This document shows positions 19,547 through 30,776 of a DNA stretch of 64,000 nt, one piece after another (position 1 is the stretch's first letter; each line of letters starts with the position of its first letter). This DNA is from Coix lacryma-jobi var. lacryma-jobi (Eukaryota; Streptophyta; Magnoliopsida; Poales; Poaceae): the NCBI GenBank assembly GCA_009763385.1, contig CM019830.1, positions 89,728,289 to 89,792,288 on the forward strand, in the 5' to 3' direction. Under the pieces are notes generated by a model that was not told the origin of the DNA, did not search any database, and saw only the letters and a list, made by a program, of their open reading frames with translations. The position numbers were made by a program, and so were the translations under genes.

Positions 19547-21942
19547 ATGTTCGGAGGTGATGGACCACCTCCCATGTTCGAGGGAGACGACTTTCCATAT
19601 TGGAAAATCCGTATGGAGTCGTACCTAGAAGCGGTTGATGTGAAATTCCGCGATGCCGCTATAACCGGGTTCCCCACACCCAAGGAGGGCACTAGCCTCA
19701 CGCCACATGAGGAAGAAAATAAGAAGTGAAATGCAAAGGCCAAAAACATTCTTTTTAGAGGCATTTGCAAGGATGTGTTTAACCGCGTCCGAAACCACAA
19801 GAATGCCCATGACCTATGGGATAACATTTGTGCTCTCCATGAGGGGACCAAGAGTGAGCGTGAGGAGAGATATCATTTAGTTATGCAAAAGCTTCATTCA
19901 TTTGATATGCATGCTAATGAAAGTGCAAATGAAATGTACTCACGCTTGAATGTTCTTGTAGAAGAACTCCATGGACTTGGCCTCACACAAATGCAACCAT
20001 CCGATGTTGTGAGGAAGATCCTTTGTGTCCTCCCAATTGAGAAATATGGACACATTGTGATGGTGCTACATCAAGGTGATCTTTCCACCGCTACACCAAC
20101 GCAAATCTTGGGGAAGATCAATGCACATGAGATGTACATGCACATCACACCTAATGGTGGCTCTTCCACCGACAAGAAGAAGGACTTGGCCTTCAAAGCA
20201 AGCCATGACAAGAAGGGCAAGTCAAAGGCTATTGAGGTGCATCATGAGAGCTCAAGTGATGAAGAGGATGATTCCAACATCGCTCTCATGGTGAGAAGAA
20301 CCACCAAGATGTTGAAGAAGCTTCACAAGAATGGAGACAACTTTGACTCAAGAAAGAAGAAGTTCTTCACAAGTAGCAAGAGGAGGCCAATCTCCGAAAT
20401 GGATTGCTACAATTGTGGAGATCTTGGTCATCTTGCCCACCAATGCACCAAGCCCAAGAAGGACAACTACAAGAACAAGAACAAGGGCAAGAAGTATGAC
20501 TCATCAAGTGAAGATGAGAAGAAGAATGACAAGCCCTACAAGAAGCAAGAGGGCAAGAAGAAGCAATACCACAAGAAAGGTGGTAAAGCATACATTGTTG
20601 GTGATTGGCTCACCGACATTGACTCATCTGGTGGCTCATCCGGTGAAGATAGTGATGATGAGAAGGAGAAGGTGGCCGCTCTAGTCATTGGCTCCTCTAC
20701 ACCACCACCACCACCATCACCATCATCATCTACACATCTATGCCTCATGGCTAAAGGTGATCGAAAGGTACAAAGCGATGATGACTCTAGTGATAGTGAT
20801 AGTGATGGTGAATTTGAGTCACCTACTTATGATGAGCTTGTTACATTGCTAAACAACTACTCTAAAATCATAAGAAAGACTAGAGCTAAAAATGAAAAGC
20901 TTGTTGATGAAAATGAATCTCTTGTTGAGAAATATGATCATGGTATTCATGCTAGTGATGAGCTAAAAATGAACTTGCTACTATGTCATCCACTATCAAG
21001 GGGCTCAAGTCCTCCAACAAAGAGCTCAAAGCTAAAAATGAAAAACTTGATAAGATGCATAGTGACTTTACCACTAGTTATGCTTTGCTCAAAGAACAAT
21101 ACACTCAAGTGAAAGTTGATTATGATACTCTCACCATTGCTTATGATATGCTTTCACATGAGACACTTGATGCTCCTAACCTTGTTGTTATGTGTGACAT
21201 AGCAACATCTTGTGAGGACTTGGTTAGTAAGCATGATGAGCAAAGAGCTAGTGGCAAGGGCAAGAATGTGGTTGTGGCCGATCACTATGATGATTATGTC
21301 AAGATCAAGAATGAGAATGCAAAGCTCCAGGTTGATCTAGAGAAGCTTGCAACCACAAAGCAAGTCACTATTGAGACCCAAGATGATGATTATAGCATGT
21401 CACTTGAGCTTGACATGCTAAAAGAAGAGAACAAGAGATTGAAGATGGAGAGGGATTACAAGATGACACCATCTCAATTAGAGCTCCAACAAGAGAATGA
21501 CAAGCTCAAGAGAGAGAAGGAGCACCTTACCACCGGGTTGAAGAAATTCACCAAGGGGCAATGTCTTCAAAGTGAGCTACTCATGAACACCGTCATGAAG
21601 ACCAATAGAAATGGAATTGGCTTCCTTGAAGAAAAGATGAAGCAACACAAAAGCGTCACTAAGCCAAAGAAGAAGAAGATTGGAAGATGCTATGAGTGAG
21701 GAAAGGAAGGACACTTTGCTCATGATTGTGAAGAGCCTAAACCTACACCCTTGCCCAAGCATGCTAGGCCCTTTGCTTTCAATGCTCACTACATGCTTAG
21801 ACAAGACTCTAGTGGCAAGATGAAAGTCATGTTCATGGGGCCTCCTAACAAGAATAGGCCAAAGCAAATTTAGGTTGCAAAGTCACTAGTAGAGAAGGTT
21901 AAGGGACCTCAACAAGTTTGGGTCCCAAAAGGTCAAGCTTGA
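19547..21942 (+). pseudogene. Sirevirus gag of element E, broken
   Basis: Start ATG at 19547 (MFGGDGPPPMFEGDDFPYWKIRM, the copia Gag entry motif). The order is a UBN2-type capsid region (19775-20160), a zinc knuckle CYNCGDLGHLAHQC near 20403, a Lys-rich then Ser/Asp-rich linker, and a long coiled-coil-like Lys/Glu/Leu segment (about 20820-21650). A second knuckle, CYE*GKEGHFAHDC near 21685, has its second Cys codon changed to TGA. Other damage: TGA at 19727 in place of a Trp codon, a frameshift near 20970, TAG at 21868 (probably from TGG). The end at 21940 is probably the natural Gag stop, since pol continues in another frame. Function would be the virus-like particle shell. Confidence 0.9.
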
Positions 21943-22284
21943 TTTATTGTGTGTGTAGGTGAACTACAAGACCGGTGGATCTCATTGGGTGATTGATAAT
22001 GGTTGCACACAACATATGACCGGTGATCCCCGGATGTTCACCTCACTAGAAGAGAATGTCAATGACCAAGAAAAGATAACATTTGGTGACAACTCAAAGG
22101 GCAATGTCAAAGGATTGGGCAAAGTGGCTATATCAAATGATCATACCATCTCCAATGTGCTTCTAGTTGCATCATTGAGCTTCAACTTGCTATCCGTTGG
22201 GCAACTATGTGATCTTGGCTTTCAATCTTTGTTCACCGACAAGGAAGTGGTTGTGACCAAGAAAGATGATACACAAGTGATATT

Positions 22285-22289
22285 CAAAG
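22285..22289. repeat. Target site duplication of solo LTR, left copy (CAAAG)
   Basis: CAAAG is repeated at 23303-23307. Removing one copy and the LTR rejoins the pol frame. Confidence 0.93.
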
Positions 22290-23302
22290 TGATAAGAGTA
22301 TGGGTGCCCCGATCTTTCGGTGGAGAGGGATAACTTCGATTTGGACTGAAACGATGTTCACGACCCGACTACAACCATCCAAGGATGCTGCACCTTAGCA
22401 ATCGATACACCAATTCCAGCGGTTGCTCGCGATCTTGTGGATGTACGACCAACCAAACCACTAGGGTTATTCGTGCAAGCAATCGAAGAACAAGCAAGAA
22501 CAAGTAGAACAAGCACTCTATTGCAAAATAAGAGATGAAGGTTCAAATCTGATAGACATGAAGGTGGGGTTCCGAAATCAAGTAGAACGGATGGTCTAGT
22601 CGACACAAACGTCTACTAGGAAGTAGCAATGGCTAAACTTACATCTAAACAAAACCCAATCTGTTTGTGGCGGCTATGGGGGGTATTAGAGGAGGAGAGG
22701 ACGACTAGGAGGGTGTTGGGGTCGTCCTCCAACCCTAGGACGCGTCCCAAATGGACCCAACTTGATACATGGGCCAACAGCCCAAGATATGGTGACGCAG
22801 CACCCTGGACAGCAAGACCTCTCGGTAGTATTTGGATGATTGCCGCCGCTGTGTAGAAGATATGGACATGGGGCTGGATTCAAATGAAAGTAGACTTATT
22901 AAGCTTTCCATCAAGTCCTGAACCGTCCAAATCCAAGTCCGTATGAAGTCGTGGTGACCGTAACAAGTTGGGACTGTTCTGCCATCCGAATTCAACTTCC
23001 AAAACGTGTTGGAGTTGGACTCTTTCCTTTCTTGTGCCAAAACTGACGTGGTGACCTGGTGAAGGATATTAGGAACACTTGGATTTGGTCCCCAATCAAC
23101 TTTATTAACATTCCATACTTTGCATATGCAACCAAACCTTCCCTTGATCCATATAAGTAATTCTGAAAATAAAAATATACACACTTTATGGTGCAGCACC
23201 AATTCATCAAATATATCAATGATAAACCACAAATAGAATGGTTTCACCTTTGGTTTAGAAGTGGTTAAATTGGGCGTATCTGAGCCGGTCATGTCCTCAT
23301 CA
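22290..23302 (-). mobile_element. Solo LTR of CRM-type gypsy element (1,013 bp) inside E pol
   Basis: Minus strand starts TGATGAGGACATG and ends CTTATCA, flanked by CAAAG duplications with no internal region. Its middle (22700-22920) is clearly homologous to the LTR of element K: TCTTGCTGTCCAGGGTGCTG, GACGCGTCCTAGGGTTGGAG, and flanking tracts are shared in order. The first roughly 370 bp after TGATGAGGACAT differ from K. From TGATGAGGAC the reading frame used by K for its C-terminus stays open for about 185 codons here (DEDMTGSDTPN...), but lacks K's TRARARQLN motif. A solo LTR arises by recombination between the two LTRs of a full element. Confidence 0.92.
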
Positions 23303-26300
23303 CAAAGGCTTTAGATACAACAATCTCTATCTAGTGGATTTCACCTCCGAAGATGCCAACTTGAAGACATGTTTGTTCACTAAGCAATCACTTGGTTGGC
23401 TATGGCATAGAAGATTGGCACATGTTGGAATGAACACTCTTAACAAGCTATTGAAGAAGGATTTGGTTAGGGGCTTGAAGGATGTCAAATTTGAGGAGGA
23501 CAAATTGTGTAGTGCATGTCAAGCCGGCAAGCAAGTTGCAAACACTCATCCAACCAAAGCCTTTGTATCAACATCAAGAGAGTTAGAGCTACTTCACATG
23601 GATCTATTTGGGCCAACAACATATGCTAGCTTGGGTGGAAATCTCTATTGCCTAGTGATTGTTGATGACTACTCTAGATACACTTGGGTATTCTTTCTTC
23701 ATGACAAATCCGAAGCAACCCCTTCATTCAAGAAGTTTGCCAAGAGAGCCCAAAATGAGTTTGACTTAAAGATCAAGAAGTTAAGAAGTGACAATGGAAG
23801 AGAGTTCGACAACACCCACATTGAGCAATATTGTGATGAAGTTGGGATCAAGCATGAAGTCTCCGCAACCTACACACCACAACAAAATGGGGTAGTTGAG
23901 AGGAAGAACCGGACTCTAATCACCCTAGCAAGGACAATGCTAGATGAGTACACTACACCAGAAAGATTTTGGGCGGAAGCAATCAACACCGCTTGCTATG
24001 CATCAAACCGGTTATTCCCCCATCGTCTCCTTAGCAAGACCCCCTATGAGCTACTCAACAATAAGAAGCCGGATATATCATTCTTTAGAGTGTTTGGGTG
24101 CAAATGCTACATCTACAAAGCCAACATCTAGGGAAGTTTCAACGCCGATGTGATATTGGTTTTCTTGTTGGTTACTCATTGAAGTCCAAAGCATATCGAG
24201 TATTCAACCATGCCACCGGGATGGTAGAAGAAACATATGATGTGGAATTCGATGAATCTAATGGCTCTCAAGGAGAGCATGAAAATCTTGATGATGTAGG
24301 TGATGAACCATTGAGGGAAGCAATGAAGAACATGCCAGTTGGAGCCATCAAGCCTAAAGATGATGATGATGATGTGCAAGTCATTGACAAGCCATCCTCA
24401 TCCAATGTACCACATGTTGATGACAAAGATGGGAAGGATCCATTTGAAGATACTCATGTCTCCCATGATCAAATGGTGGTACAAGCTCAAGATGTTGATG
24501 CTCCACAAGCGGCCCCTCAAGTGGTTGATGAAAGGACTACTCCTCTACTACAAGCTCATCCTCAAGAACTCATCATAGGGAGTCCAACAAGGGGTGTAAT
24601 GACTCAATCTCAAAAACTTGCTTTATTTATTGAACATCACTCCTTTGTATCTCTTGTTGAGCCTACCATTGTAGATGAAGCTCTAGGTGATCCGGATTGG
24701 GTGAATTCAATGCATGAAGAACTAAACAACTTCACCCGCAACAATGTTTGGACACTTGAAGAGCGACCCAAAGGCGCAAGAGTCATTGGAACAAAATGGG
24801 TGTTTAGGAACAAGCAAGATGATCAAGGCAAGTTTGTTAGAAACAAGGCAAGGCTAGTGGCAAAGGGGTTCTCTCAAGTTGAAGGTTTGGATTTTGGGGA
24901 GACCTTTGCACCGGTTGCAAGACTCGAAGCCATTCGTATCCTCCTTGCATATGCATCACATCATGACATTAAATTATATCAAATGGATGTGAAAAGTGCA
25001 TTTTTAAATGGCTTCATAAATGAACTAGTCTATGTTTATCAACCTCCCAGGTTTGAAGACCCTAGATATCCTAATCATGTTTATAGGTTGTCCAAGGTGC
25101 TATATGGGCTCAAGCAAGCCCCAAGAGCATGGTACGAGCGCCTCCGAGACTTCCTCATTGAGAAGGGCTTCACCATTGGGAAGGTCGACACCACACTATT
25201 CACCAAGAAGCTTGATGGAGAGATCTTCATTTGTCAAGTCTACGTTGATGATATCATCTTCGGGTCAACAAATGAAGCCTATTGCAAGGAATTTGGTGAC
25301 TTGATGTCGAAGGAGTTTGAAATGTCCATGATTGGAGAGCTCACATTCTTCCTAGGCTTCCAAGTCAAGCAATTGAAGGAGGGGACTTTCATATCTCAAG
25401 AGAAGTATACAAAAGACCTCCTCAAGCGCTTCAACATGGATGATTGCAAGCCTATCAAGACTCCAATGCCAAGAAATGGACATCTCGACCTAGATGTGGG
25501 AGGTAACCCGGTTGACCAAACTCTCTACCGTTCTATGATTGGTAGCTTGTTATATTTGACCGCATCTAGGCCCGACATCATGTTTAGTGTGTGCATGTGT
25601 GCTCGCTTTCAAGCCGATCCTAGGGAATCACATCTCATAGCGGTGAAGAGAATCCTTAGGTACCTAAAGCACAACCCAAGCACTGGCCTTTGGTATCCCA
25701 AAGGAGCTAACTTCCAACTCATTGGGTATTCATATTCGGATTACGCGGGTTGCAAAGTAGATAGAAAAAGCACATCTAGAGGGTGCCATTTGCTTGGGAG
25801 ATCACTAGTTTCATGGAGTTCAAAGAAGCAAAATAGTGTGGCCTTGTCTACCGCCGAAGCGGAATACATAGCCGCGGGTGCTTGTTGTGCACAAATCCTT
25901 TATATGAAACAAACCCTTTTAGACTACGGTGTAGTTCTAGAAAGGGTACCTTTGTTGTGTGACAATGAGAGCGCGGTTAAGCTTGCTAACAACCTGGTTC
26001 AACACTCTCGCACAAAGCACATTGATATTCGCCATCACTTTCTTAGAGACCATGTTTCCAAGAAAGACATATCCTTAGAGGGAGTTAGAACCGAAGATCA
26101 ATTGGCGGATATCTTCACAAAACCCCTAGATGAAAACACCCTTTGTAGATTGCGAAGTGAACTTAATGTGCTTGATCTAAGTAACTTTGTCAAAAGGTGA
26201 AAGGGGGTTGTCTTTGCATTGCATTGTATCATATGCCATGTTTATATTACGCTATGCACATAGGCTTGTCAGACGTGGTTAAGATAACCGCCCTAAAAAG

Positions 26301-26689
26301 CGTGTGAAGAAGCTTACCCATCAGCAAACTTGACAAGCAACCTAGATTCAAATTCCGAATTGCATGGCATATGCATGTTTGTTGCTTTGTCGTTTCTTTT
26401 CGGTTAAGTTTTGAGCAACCGCTGTGTTCGTCCACCGCTAGGGGGAGCATTTGAGGCTCCTAATGGTTAAGTCCCCTAGTCTTGGTGGCCACATGTTGTC
26501 TCCTCGTGCTTTATTGCCTATTTTCTCTAAAAATGATATGTAGCCTATGGCAAAATATTTATAAAATTGAGGGCTTATGCAAAGATGCTCATACTGGGTT
26601 CCAACTGGTGCTTGTTTGCCTCTTTCTTGAGTTGGAACCTGGTTGGGAGAGGGAGCCGCAGCAGAAATCTTCAAATCTGCTCAAAATGC

Positions 26690-26930
26690 AGCATCAGACG
26701 CTGCATCGGACGCTCCCCCAGCGTCCGATGCCCTGCACTGTAGACAGCTCCGGCTGAAACAGTGTCAGGGTAGCGTCCGATGTGTTCTCATCGGAGCGTC
26801 CGATGCTCCCTCGGACGCTGCCCAGCGTCCGATGCCGAGGCAAAGGACGCGTCCGATGTGATTTTGGTCATCGGCAGTGGATACCATCCATGTCCGATGT
26901 GATTTCATCGGCGCGTCCGATGCCCCTTTA
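26690..26930 (+). repeat. GCATCGGACGC palindrome array outside the LTR, E 3' region
   Basis: Copies of CATCGGACGC and GCGTCCGATG in both orientations (near 26705, 26719, 26773, 26791, 26810, 26824, 26846, 26917). Same unit as in both E LTRs, here 1.2-1.4 kb upstream of the 3' LTR. Confidence 0.88.
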
Positions 26931-27151
26931 AGCGGCACATTGAGTTCTTCTAATGACATGCCGGCCCCACGCGTCATACCATCCATGTCTTCAACCTCGC
27001 GCCCGCACCCGACCGACTGAGCTCGCGCCGCCCTGAACCCTAACTTTTCGCCGGCCGCCGCGTCCACCCGCGCCTGCACCCTCCCCGCCGGCCGCCGTGA
27101 CCCTCGTCGCCGGCCCCTGCTCCGCCGCGCTCGCCGCCTAGAGGAGCCCCT

Positions 27152-27668
27152 ATGTTCAGTCCTTTGCGGACTGGTTTCACGCCACGTCCGACAGAGTCTC
27201 TGTTCACGACGACCACCACAGTGACGCGGGACTTGTCTGCCAGTTTCAGTGAGCTCACTGGATTTCCCACTCCAGATCTTCCGGATCCAGTGCAGACGAC
27301 GACGGCTCCAGTGACCTCTACCACTGAGACCCTCCCGAGCTCCATCGCGTCTTCAGAGCAGACAGAGCCTGTGCAGTCCGAGATGACCACGGCAGTTCAG
27401 CCTGAGTTGTTAGTTATTCCAGAGCTTCCGCACTCCGATACTCAGGTTGACACCACTATTGAGACTGCGACAGAGACAGAGCAGGCAGAGCAGTCAGTGC
27501 TAGAGCCGACCCAGACCGCTACTAAGCAGCTTCTAGCTTTAAAGGGTCAGTAGGCTACCGGCGCCACTTCTTCACACTCCGAGGAGTACCTACAGCAGTT
27601 TGAGTTTACTCAGTGCACTCCGGAGACTGCTTCTGGCTCATTTGCACCACCTCCGCCCTCCGACGCTT
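27152..27668 (+). pseudogene. Ser/Thr/Pro/Glu-rich ORF in envelope-like position of E, hypothetical
   Basis: ATG at 27152 opens 133 codons (MFSPLRTGFTPRPTESLF...) to a TAG at 27551. The same frame then runs another 38 codons to a stop at 27668, so it looks like one roughly 172-codon frame broken by a single CAG-to-TAG change. Composition is Thr-, Ser-, Pro- and Glu-rich, mucin-like. There is no signal peptide, membrane segment or Cys cluster. Position between pol and the purine tract matches the putative env-like ORF of Sireviruses, but the sequence itself does not establish that. It could be a captured host fragment or chance in GC-rich DNA. Confidence 0.4.
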
Positions 27669-28096
27669 AGTTTGGCGCTTGATGCCAAAGGGGGAGAGTG
27701 GATGAGTATAGTGATAGGGGGAGCGGTGTGAGAGTGATTTGACTTCTTATGTTGTGTTACTTTCACATACGCTCGTTTCTTATCGCATCTTTTGTGCATG
27801 GTTATGCTATATACTTGTGCTATGGACCTTTATGACATGTATGTGCTCACTGTGTTATCATATATGACATGTCATTTCATTTCGCTCATTTACTTGCACT
27901 TAATTCTCACTTGGTTATGTATATGAGCTATTTCACTCTTCCACTTGCTATTCACTCTAACTTGTTGAGTTCAGGATGATGGCATGATATGTATGAACTT
28001 GTCTCTAATCATTTTCTCTTATTCATTGCAAGTTCATACATGTCATGATTTAAAAACCTCTTCTCTATACTCGATCTCGTGTTGTCATCAATCACC

Positions 28097-28110
28097 AAAA
28101 AGGGGGAGAT
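28097..28110 (+). promoter_or_regulatory. Polypurine tract of element E
   Basis: AAAAAGGGGGAGAT directly before the 3' LTR TGAGCGCATC. Confidence 0.92.
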
Positions 28111-29706
28111 TGAGCGCATCTTGGCCCCTAGTGGTTTCGGTGATTGGATGAAACACAAGATTACTGTGACTAACGTGTGTTTTGCAGAAACAGGATTGAG
28201 TTAGGTCACGGTAATGGCGACGATACGGGCATATGGAGTTCATGTCCCCTGGCGATGGATATCGTTTCGGTTTCCAAAGGATGGTCGACGAGGACGGTGG
28301 TAGACTAGGCTAAGTGTCATATGGTGTTGGAGGACACTTAGGTAGTCTTACGTCTTTGTTTTTCCTTTGGCCATACTATAAAGGGGAGCGTGAATCAGTA
28401 GCTTGACCTAGATGAGTCTATTGAGGTAGGTGTGGTGCACACTTGTTATTTCATAGCCCTAGGTAGCTCAGAGAGATGCCTTAAGTCGAGTGGATCAAAA
28501 GTCGTTTAGGCCGTGTCGCGATCCGAGTTGAGTTTGCCCTTGTTATGGGCATCGGACGCTGGCCAGGTGGGCATCGGATGCGTCTGATGCTCACCCCGAC
28601 TAGGGTTTAGTCTGGTGCATGGCATCGGACGCGCCGATGTGTTCACATCGGACGCGCCCGTGCCACTGTTCACGTGCGCGTGAACTGGAGGCCGCATCGG
28701 ATGCTGGCATCGGACGCTGAGGGCCAGCGTCCGATGGCCATCCAGAGAGGTTCCAGAGAGGGTAAAACCACATCGGACGCGTCCGATGTGGTGGCATCGG
28801 ACGCTGCCCAGCATCCGATGTCCCTTTAACAGGTCTGACAGGAGGGTACAGTCGACCGTTGGTCGAGGTCATCGGCGCGTCCGATGCCAGGCATCGTAGC
28901 GTCCGATGCCAGGCATCGGAGCGTCCGATGCCCCCGCAGAAACCCTGTCTTGTCCTATTTTGGGATGGCCGGTTGGGGGAGTATATATACTTCCTTCCCT
29001 CCATCCATTTGAGTGTTCTTGCCACTTCCATCTGCTGAGAGACACATTGTGAGTGTGAGATAGTGCAAGAGCCCTAGTGAGGTTGAGTGATTTGCTAATT
29101 GAGAGAATAAGACACCTCCTAGTGAGAATTGAGTAGCAAGTGTGCATCCATCCATCTCTTTGGCCTTTTGTTGGTCAAGTGAGAGTTCTAGCTTGTTACT
29201 CTTGGTGATCGGCATCACCTAGACGGCTTGGTGGCGATCCTGAAGCTTGGAGAGCATCCGGTGGCATTGTGGATGACCCAAGCAAGCTTGTGACCGATAG
29301 TGAGCGATTCACCGGGCCGAAGCGGCGAAGAATCAGCTCATAGTGAGCACTTGATCCTTGCGCGGATCAAGGGGGAGCGATACCCTTGCGCGGGTGCTCC
29401 AACGAGGACTAGGGGGGTGTGCCGACACCTCGATACCTCGGCAAAAAGATCGTCGAGTCATCTCTACTCCTTTACCTACGCATTTACTTTCAAGCAATTC
29501 AATTCCACACTACTACTTGTTGTTCAGTCTATATTGGATTGCTTTGCTAGAGTAGGAGTGGCATTGACTTGGTCTTTTGTGCGGTAGAATAAAGAGAAAC
29601 ACACTCCTAGGCACTAGGGGGTTAATTGAGGCTTGATAGGTTTTATTCTTGCAAGAAGTTTTAGAAAAGCCCAATTCACCCCCTCTTGGGCATCTTGATC
29701 CTTTCA
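28111..29706 (+). mobile_element. 3' LTR of element E (1,596 bp)
   Basis: Same sequence as 17937-19493 with scattered substitutions. The 39-bp excess is explained by two extra 22-bp palindromic units (28889-28932), two extra TA bases near 28984 and a C run seven bases shorter near 29690. Confidence 0.95.
28548..28935 (+). repeat. Palindrome array, 3' LTR of E (expanded)
   Basis: Same array as 18378-18720 plus two tandem copies of CCAGGCATCGKAGCGTCCGATG that the 5' LTR lacks. CATCGGACGCGTCCGATG is perfect at about 28771. Confidence 0.9.
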
Positions 29707-29711
29707 CTATC
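29707..29711. repeat. Target site duplication of E, right copy (CTATC)
   Basis: Identical to 17932-17936. Confidence 0.95.
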
Positions 29712-30723
29712 AAGAATAGAGAGGCCAATCATGATGAAGAAGCTATCGACACTGTCCCAGAAAAGAAAGAACAAGAGAAACCTCAAGACAGTGAACCACA
29801 GGAAGTGAAGACTCAGACCTAGAAAGTATGGAAGAAAATGTCTGCACCTAAGAGGTACAATCAATAACAATTTTCCAAACGTCTGACATACCTTGGGAGG
29901 TCTGAACCAAGGTAAGGTCCGGTTCGTCGGACCTAAATATCTGAACCTTCGCCAAAAGGTAAAAAATTGGTAGTTATCCTCATATTTATTTTCCTGCATT
30001 TTTCTGTATATTTAATCCATAATCATTTCTTGCATCAGCATATCTAATTCACAAACATTTTTATTTCTTCATTGCATTAGAAAACAAAATAAAAATAATT
30101 TATTTATTGCATTTCATTGTGAACTATGAAGCCCCATGTGAATAATTCTATGGTGTGTAAAAAACCCACAGGAATGTTCATCGTGGTGGCATAAAAATAA
30201 TAAAAATAAATATGCATACATTCATCCTGTTGCATTTTTCTCTTGCATCATAACAATATTAAAATACAAAAAGAGATCTTAGTGAAATTCTAGATAGCTA
30301 AGGCTTGAGTGGCCAACCACTAATGCTTAATCTGTTCCACAAGTTTTGTTGTCTATTTGAGTTTCACAAGATTTGAAAGGCCAAGAAAAGCTGAAGAACA
30401 AGTGAATGCTCCATCCACGGTTGGAGCACTATCTCAACAAACATCCACATCAATCAAAGCTCTAATAGAGGAAGGACATATCCACTGCCAGTCTGCTACA
30501 TTCCAAGATCGAATGACTACGTCAACATTTAGCTTGGGGGAAGGCACCCTCATGTATCCACGTAAGTATCTTTATCCTCTTAAGTTTTCTATAAACAAAT
30601 TCAAATTAAAAAAAATGTGTGAGCACATGAAGGCTCGCCCTTAAAAAGAAAAGAGCAAAAATATGTGGACACATGAAGGCTCACCATTAAAAAAGAGACA
30701 AAAATATATGGGCACATGAAGGC
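29712..30723 (+). other. Element D interior, downstream of E
   Basis: First about 110 bases continue the protease-downstream acidic frame (shifted). The rest is non-coding and matches element F in reverse (49360-50480): for example CAGACGT-type phrases (AACGTCTGACATACCTTGG at 29878), the GGTCCGGTTCGTC block, GCCACCACGGTG in reverse, and TTGAGTTTCACAAGATTTGAAAGG near 30355. It ends in three copies of a CACATGAAGGCT repeat, where the I LTR end begins. Confidence 0.75.
30612..30723 (+). repeat. Three tandem copies of CACATGAAGGCTCRCC unit (D)
   Basis: Copies near 30624, 30669 and 30712, about 44 bp apart with A-rich spacers. The reverse complement appears as four copies in F (49361-49530) and two in J (53201-53265). 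Confidence 0.8.
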
Positions 30724-30776
30724 TGTTGACACTTCTTAAGGCAATTGCCTATAATAAACTTTAATAAACTGATTCA
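30724..30776 (-). mobile_element. Terminal 53 bp of a second I-type LTR
   Basis: TGTTGACACTTCTTAAGGCA and onward is identical for about 52 bases to the LTR end at 31069-31121, then diverges abruptly. It marks a deletion boundary. Confidence 0.8.

Larger units (their letters stand above)
21959..26200 (+). pseudogene. Sirevirus pol of element E, interrupted by a solo LTR
   Basis: Protease: SHWVIDNGCTQHMTG near 21983, where the usual DSG reads DNG. The frame is cut at 22289 by the solo LTR and resumes at 23303 with the duplicated CAAAG. Integrase: WHRRLAHVG and CSACQAGK zinc ligands (23400-23530), then HMDLFGP, RSDNGREF and VVERKNRTL catalytic blocks (23597-23910). A one-base frameshift lies near 24125. 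RT: 24750-25380 with YVDDIIFGS near 25240. RNase H: 25700-26150 (DRKSTS, LSTAEAEY, TKHIDIRHHFL). It ends LRSELNVLD at about 26180. Apart from the insertion, one frameshift and DNG, the frame is open, which suggests fairly recent death. Confidence 0.93.
26201..28096 (+). other. Element E: 3' internal region between pol and purine tract
   Basis: 1.9 kb containing an internal copy of the LTR-type palindrome array (26690-26930), a GC-rich stretch (26950-27150), a Ser/Thr/Pro/Glu-rich ORF (27152-27668), and TTTGGCGCTTGATGCCAAAG followed by GGGGGAG near 27671. Further GGGGGAG runs lie at 26441 and 27715. This is the envelope-like position of Sireviruses. Confidence 0.75.
17937..29706 (+). mobile_element. 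Element E: complete Sirevirus-type copia retrotransposon (11.8 kb)
   Basis: 5' LTR, Met-tRNA-type primer site, gag, pol, 1.9-kb 3' region, purine tract and 3' LTR, flanked by CTATC duplications. Pol ends in LRSELNVLD, a tail typical of Opie/Ji-like Sireviruses. It interrupts element D's protease remnant; sequence on either side matches the uninterrupted stretch in F (minus strand near 50400-50480). By eye there are about 30-40 substitutions between the LTRs plus indels, so it is not recent. Pol carries a later solo LTR insertion. Confidence 0.95.
13484..30723 (+). mobile_element. Element D: non-autonomous LTR retrotransposon with tRNA-Asp-type primer site, split by E
   Basis: 5' LTR (13484-14737), primer site, and about 3.2 kb of internal sequence with only a protease remnant, then a gap caused by element E (17937-29706). 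The interior resumes to 30723, where an LTR end of element I begins. No 3' LTR of D is seen. It is colinear with minus-strand elements F and J, sharing LTR, hairpins and 3' tandem repeats. The primer site and LILGRPFL protease motif suggest an Athila/Tat-lineage ancestor. Absence of gag-RT-IN and the shared decay with F suggest a non-autonomous family. Lineage is inferred. Confidence 0.7.

Noticed and set aside
22735..23292. A host gene of 185 codons on the minus strand
   Set aside because: It lies entirely inside the solo LTR with perfect CAAAG duplications. The open frame is discussed as an LTR-encoded tail instead.
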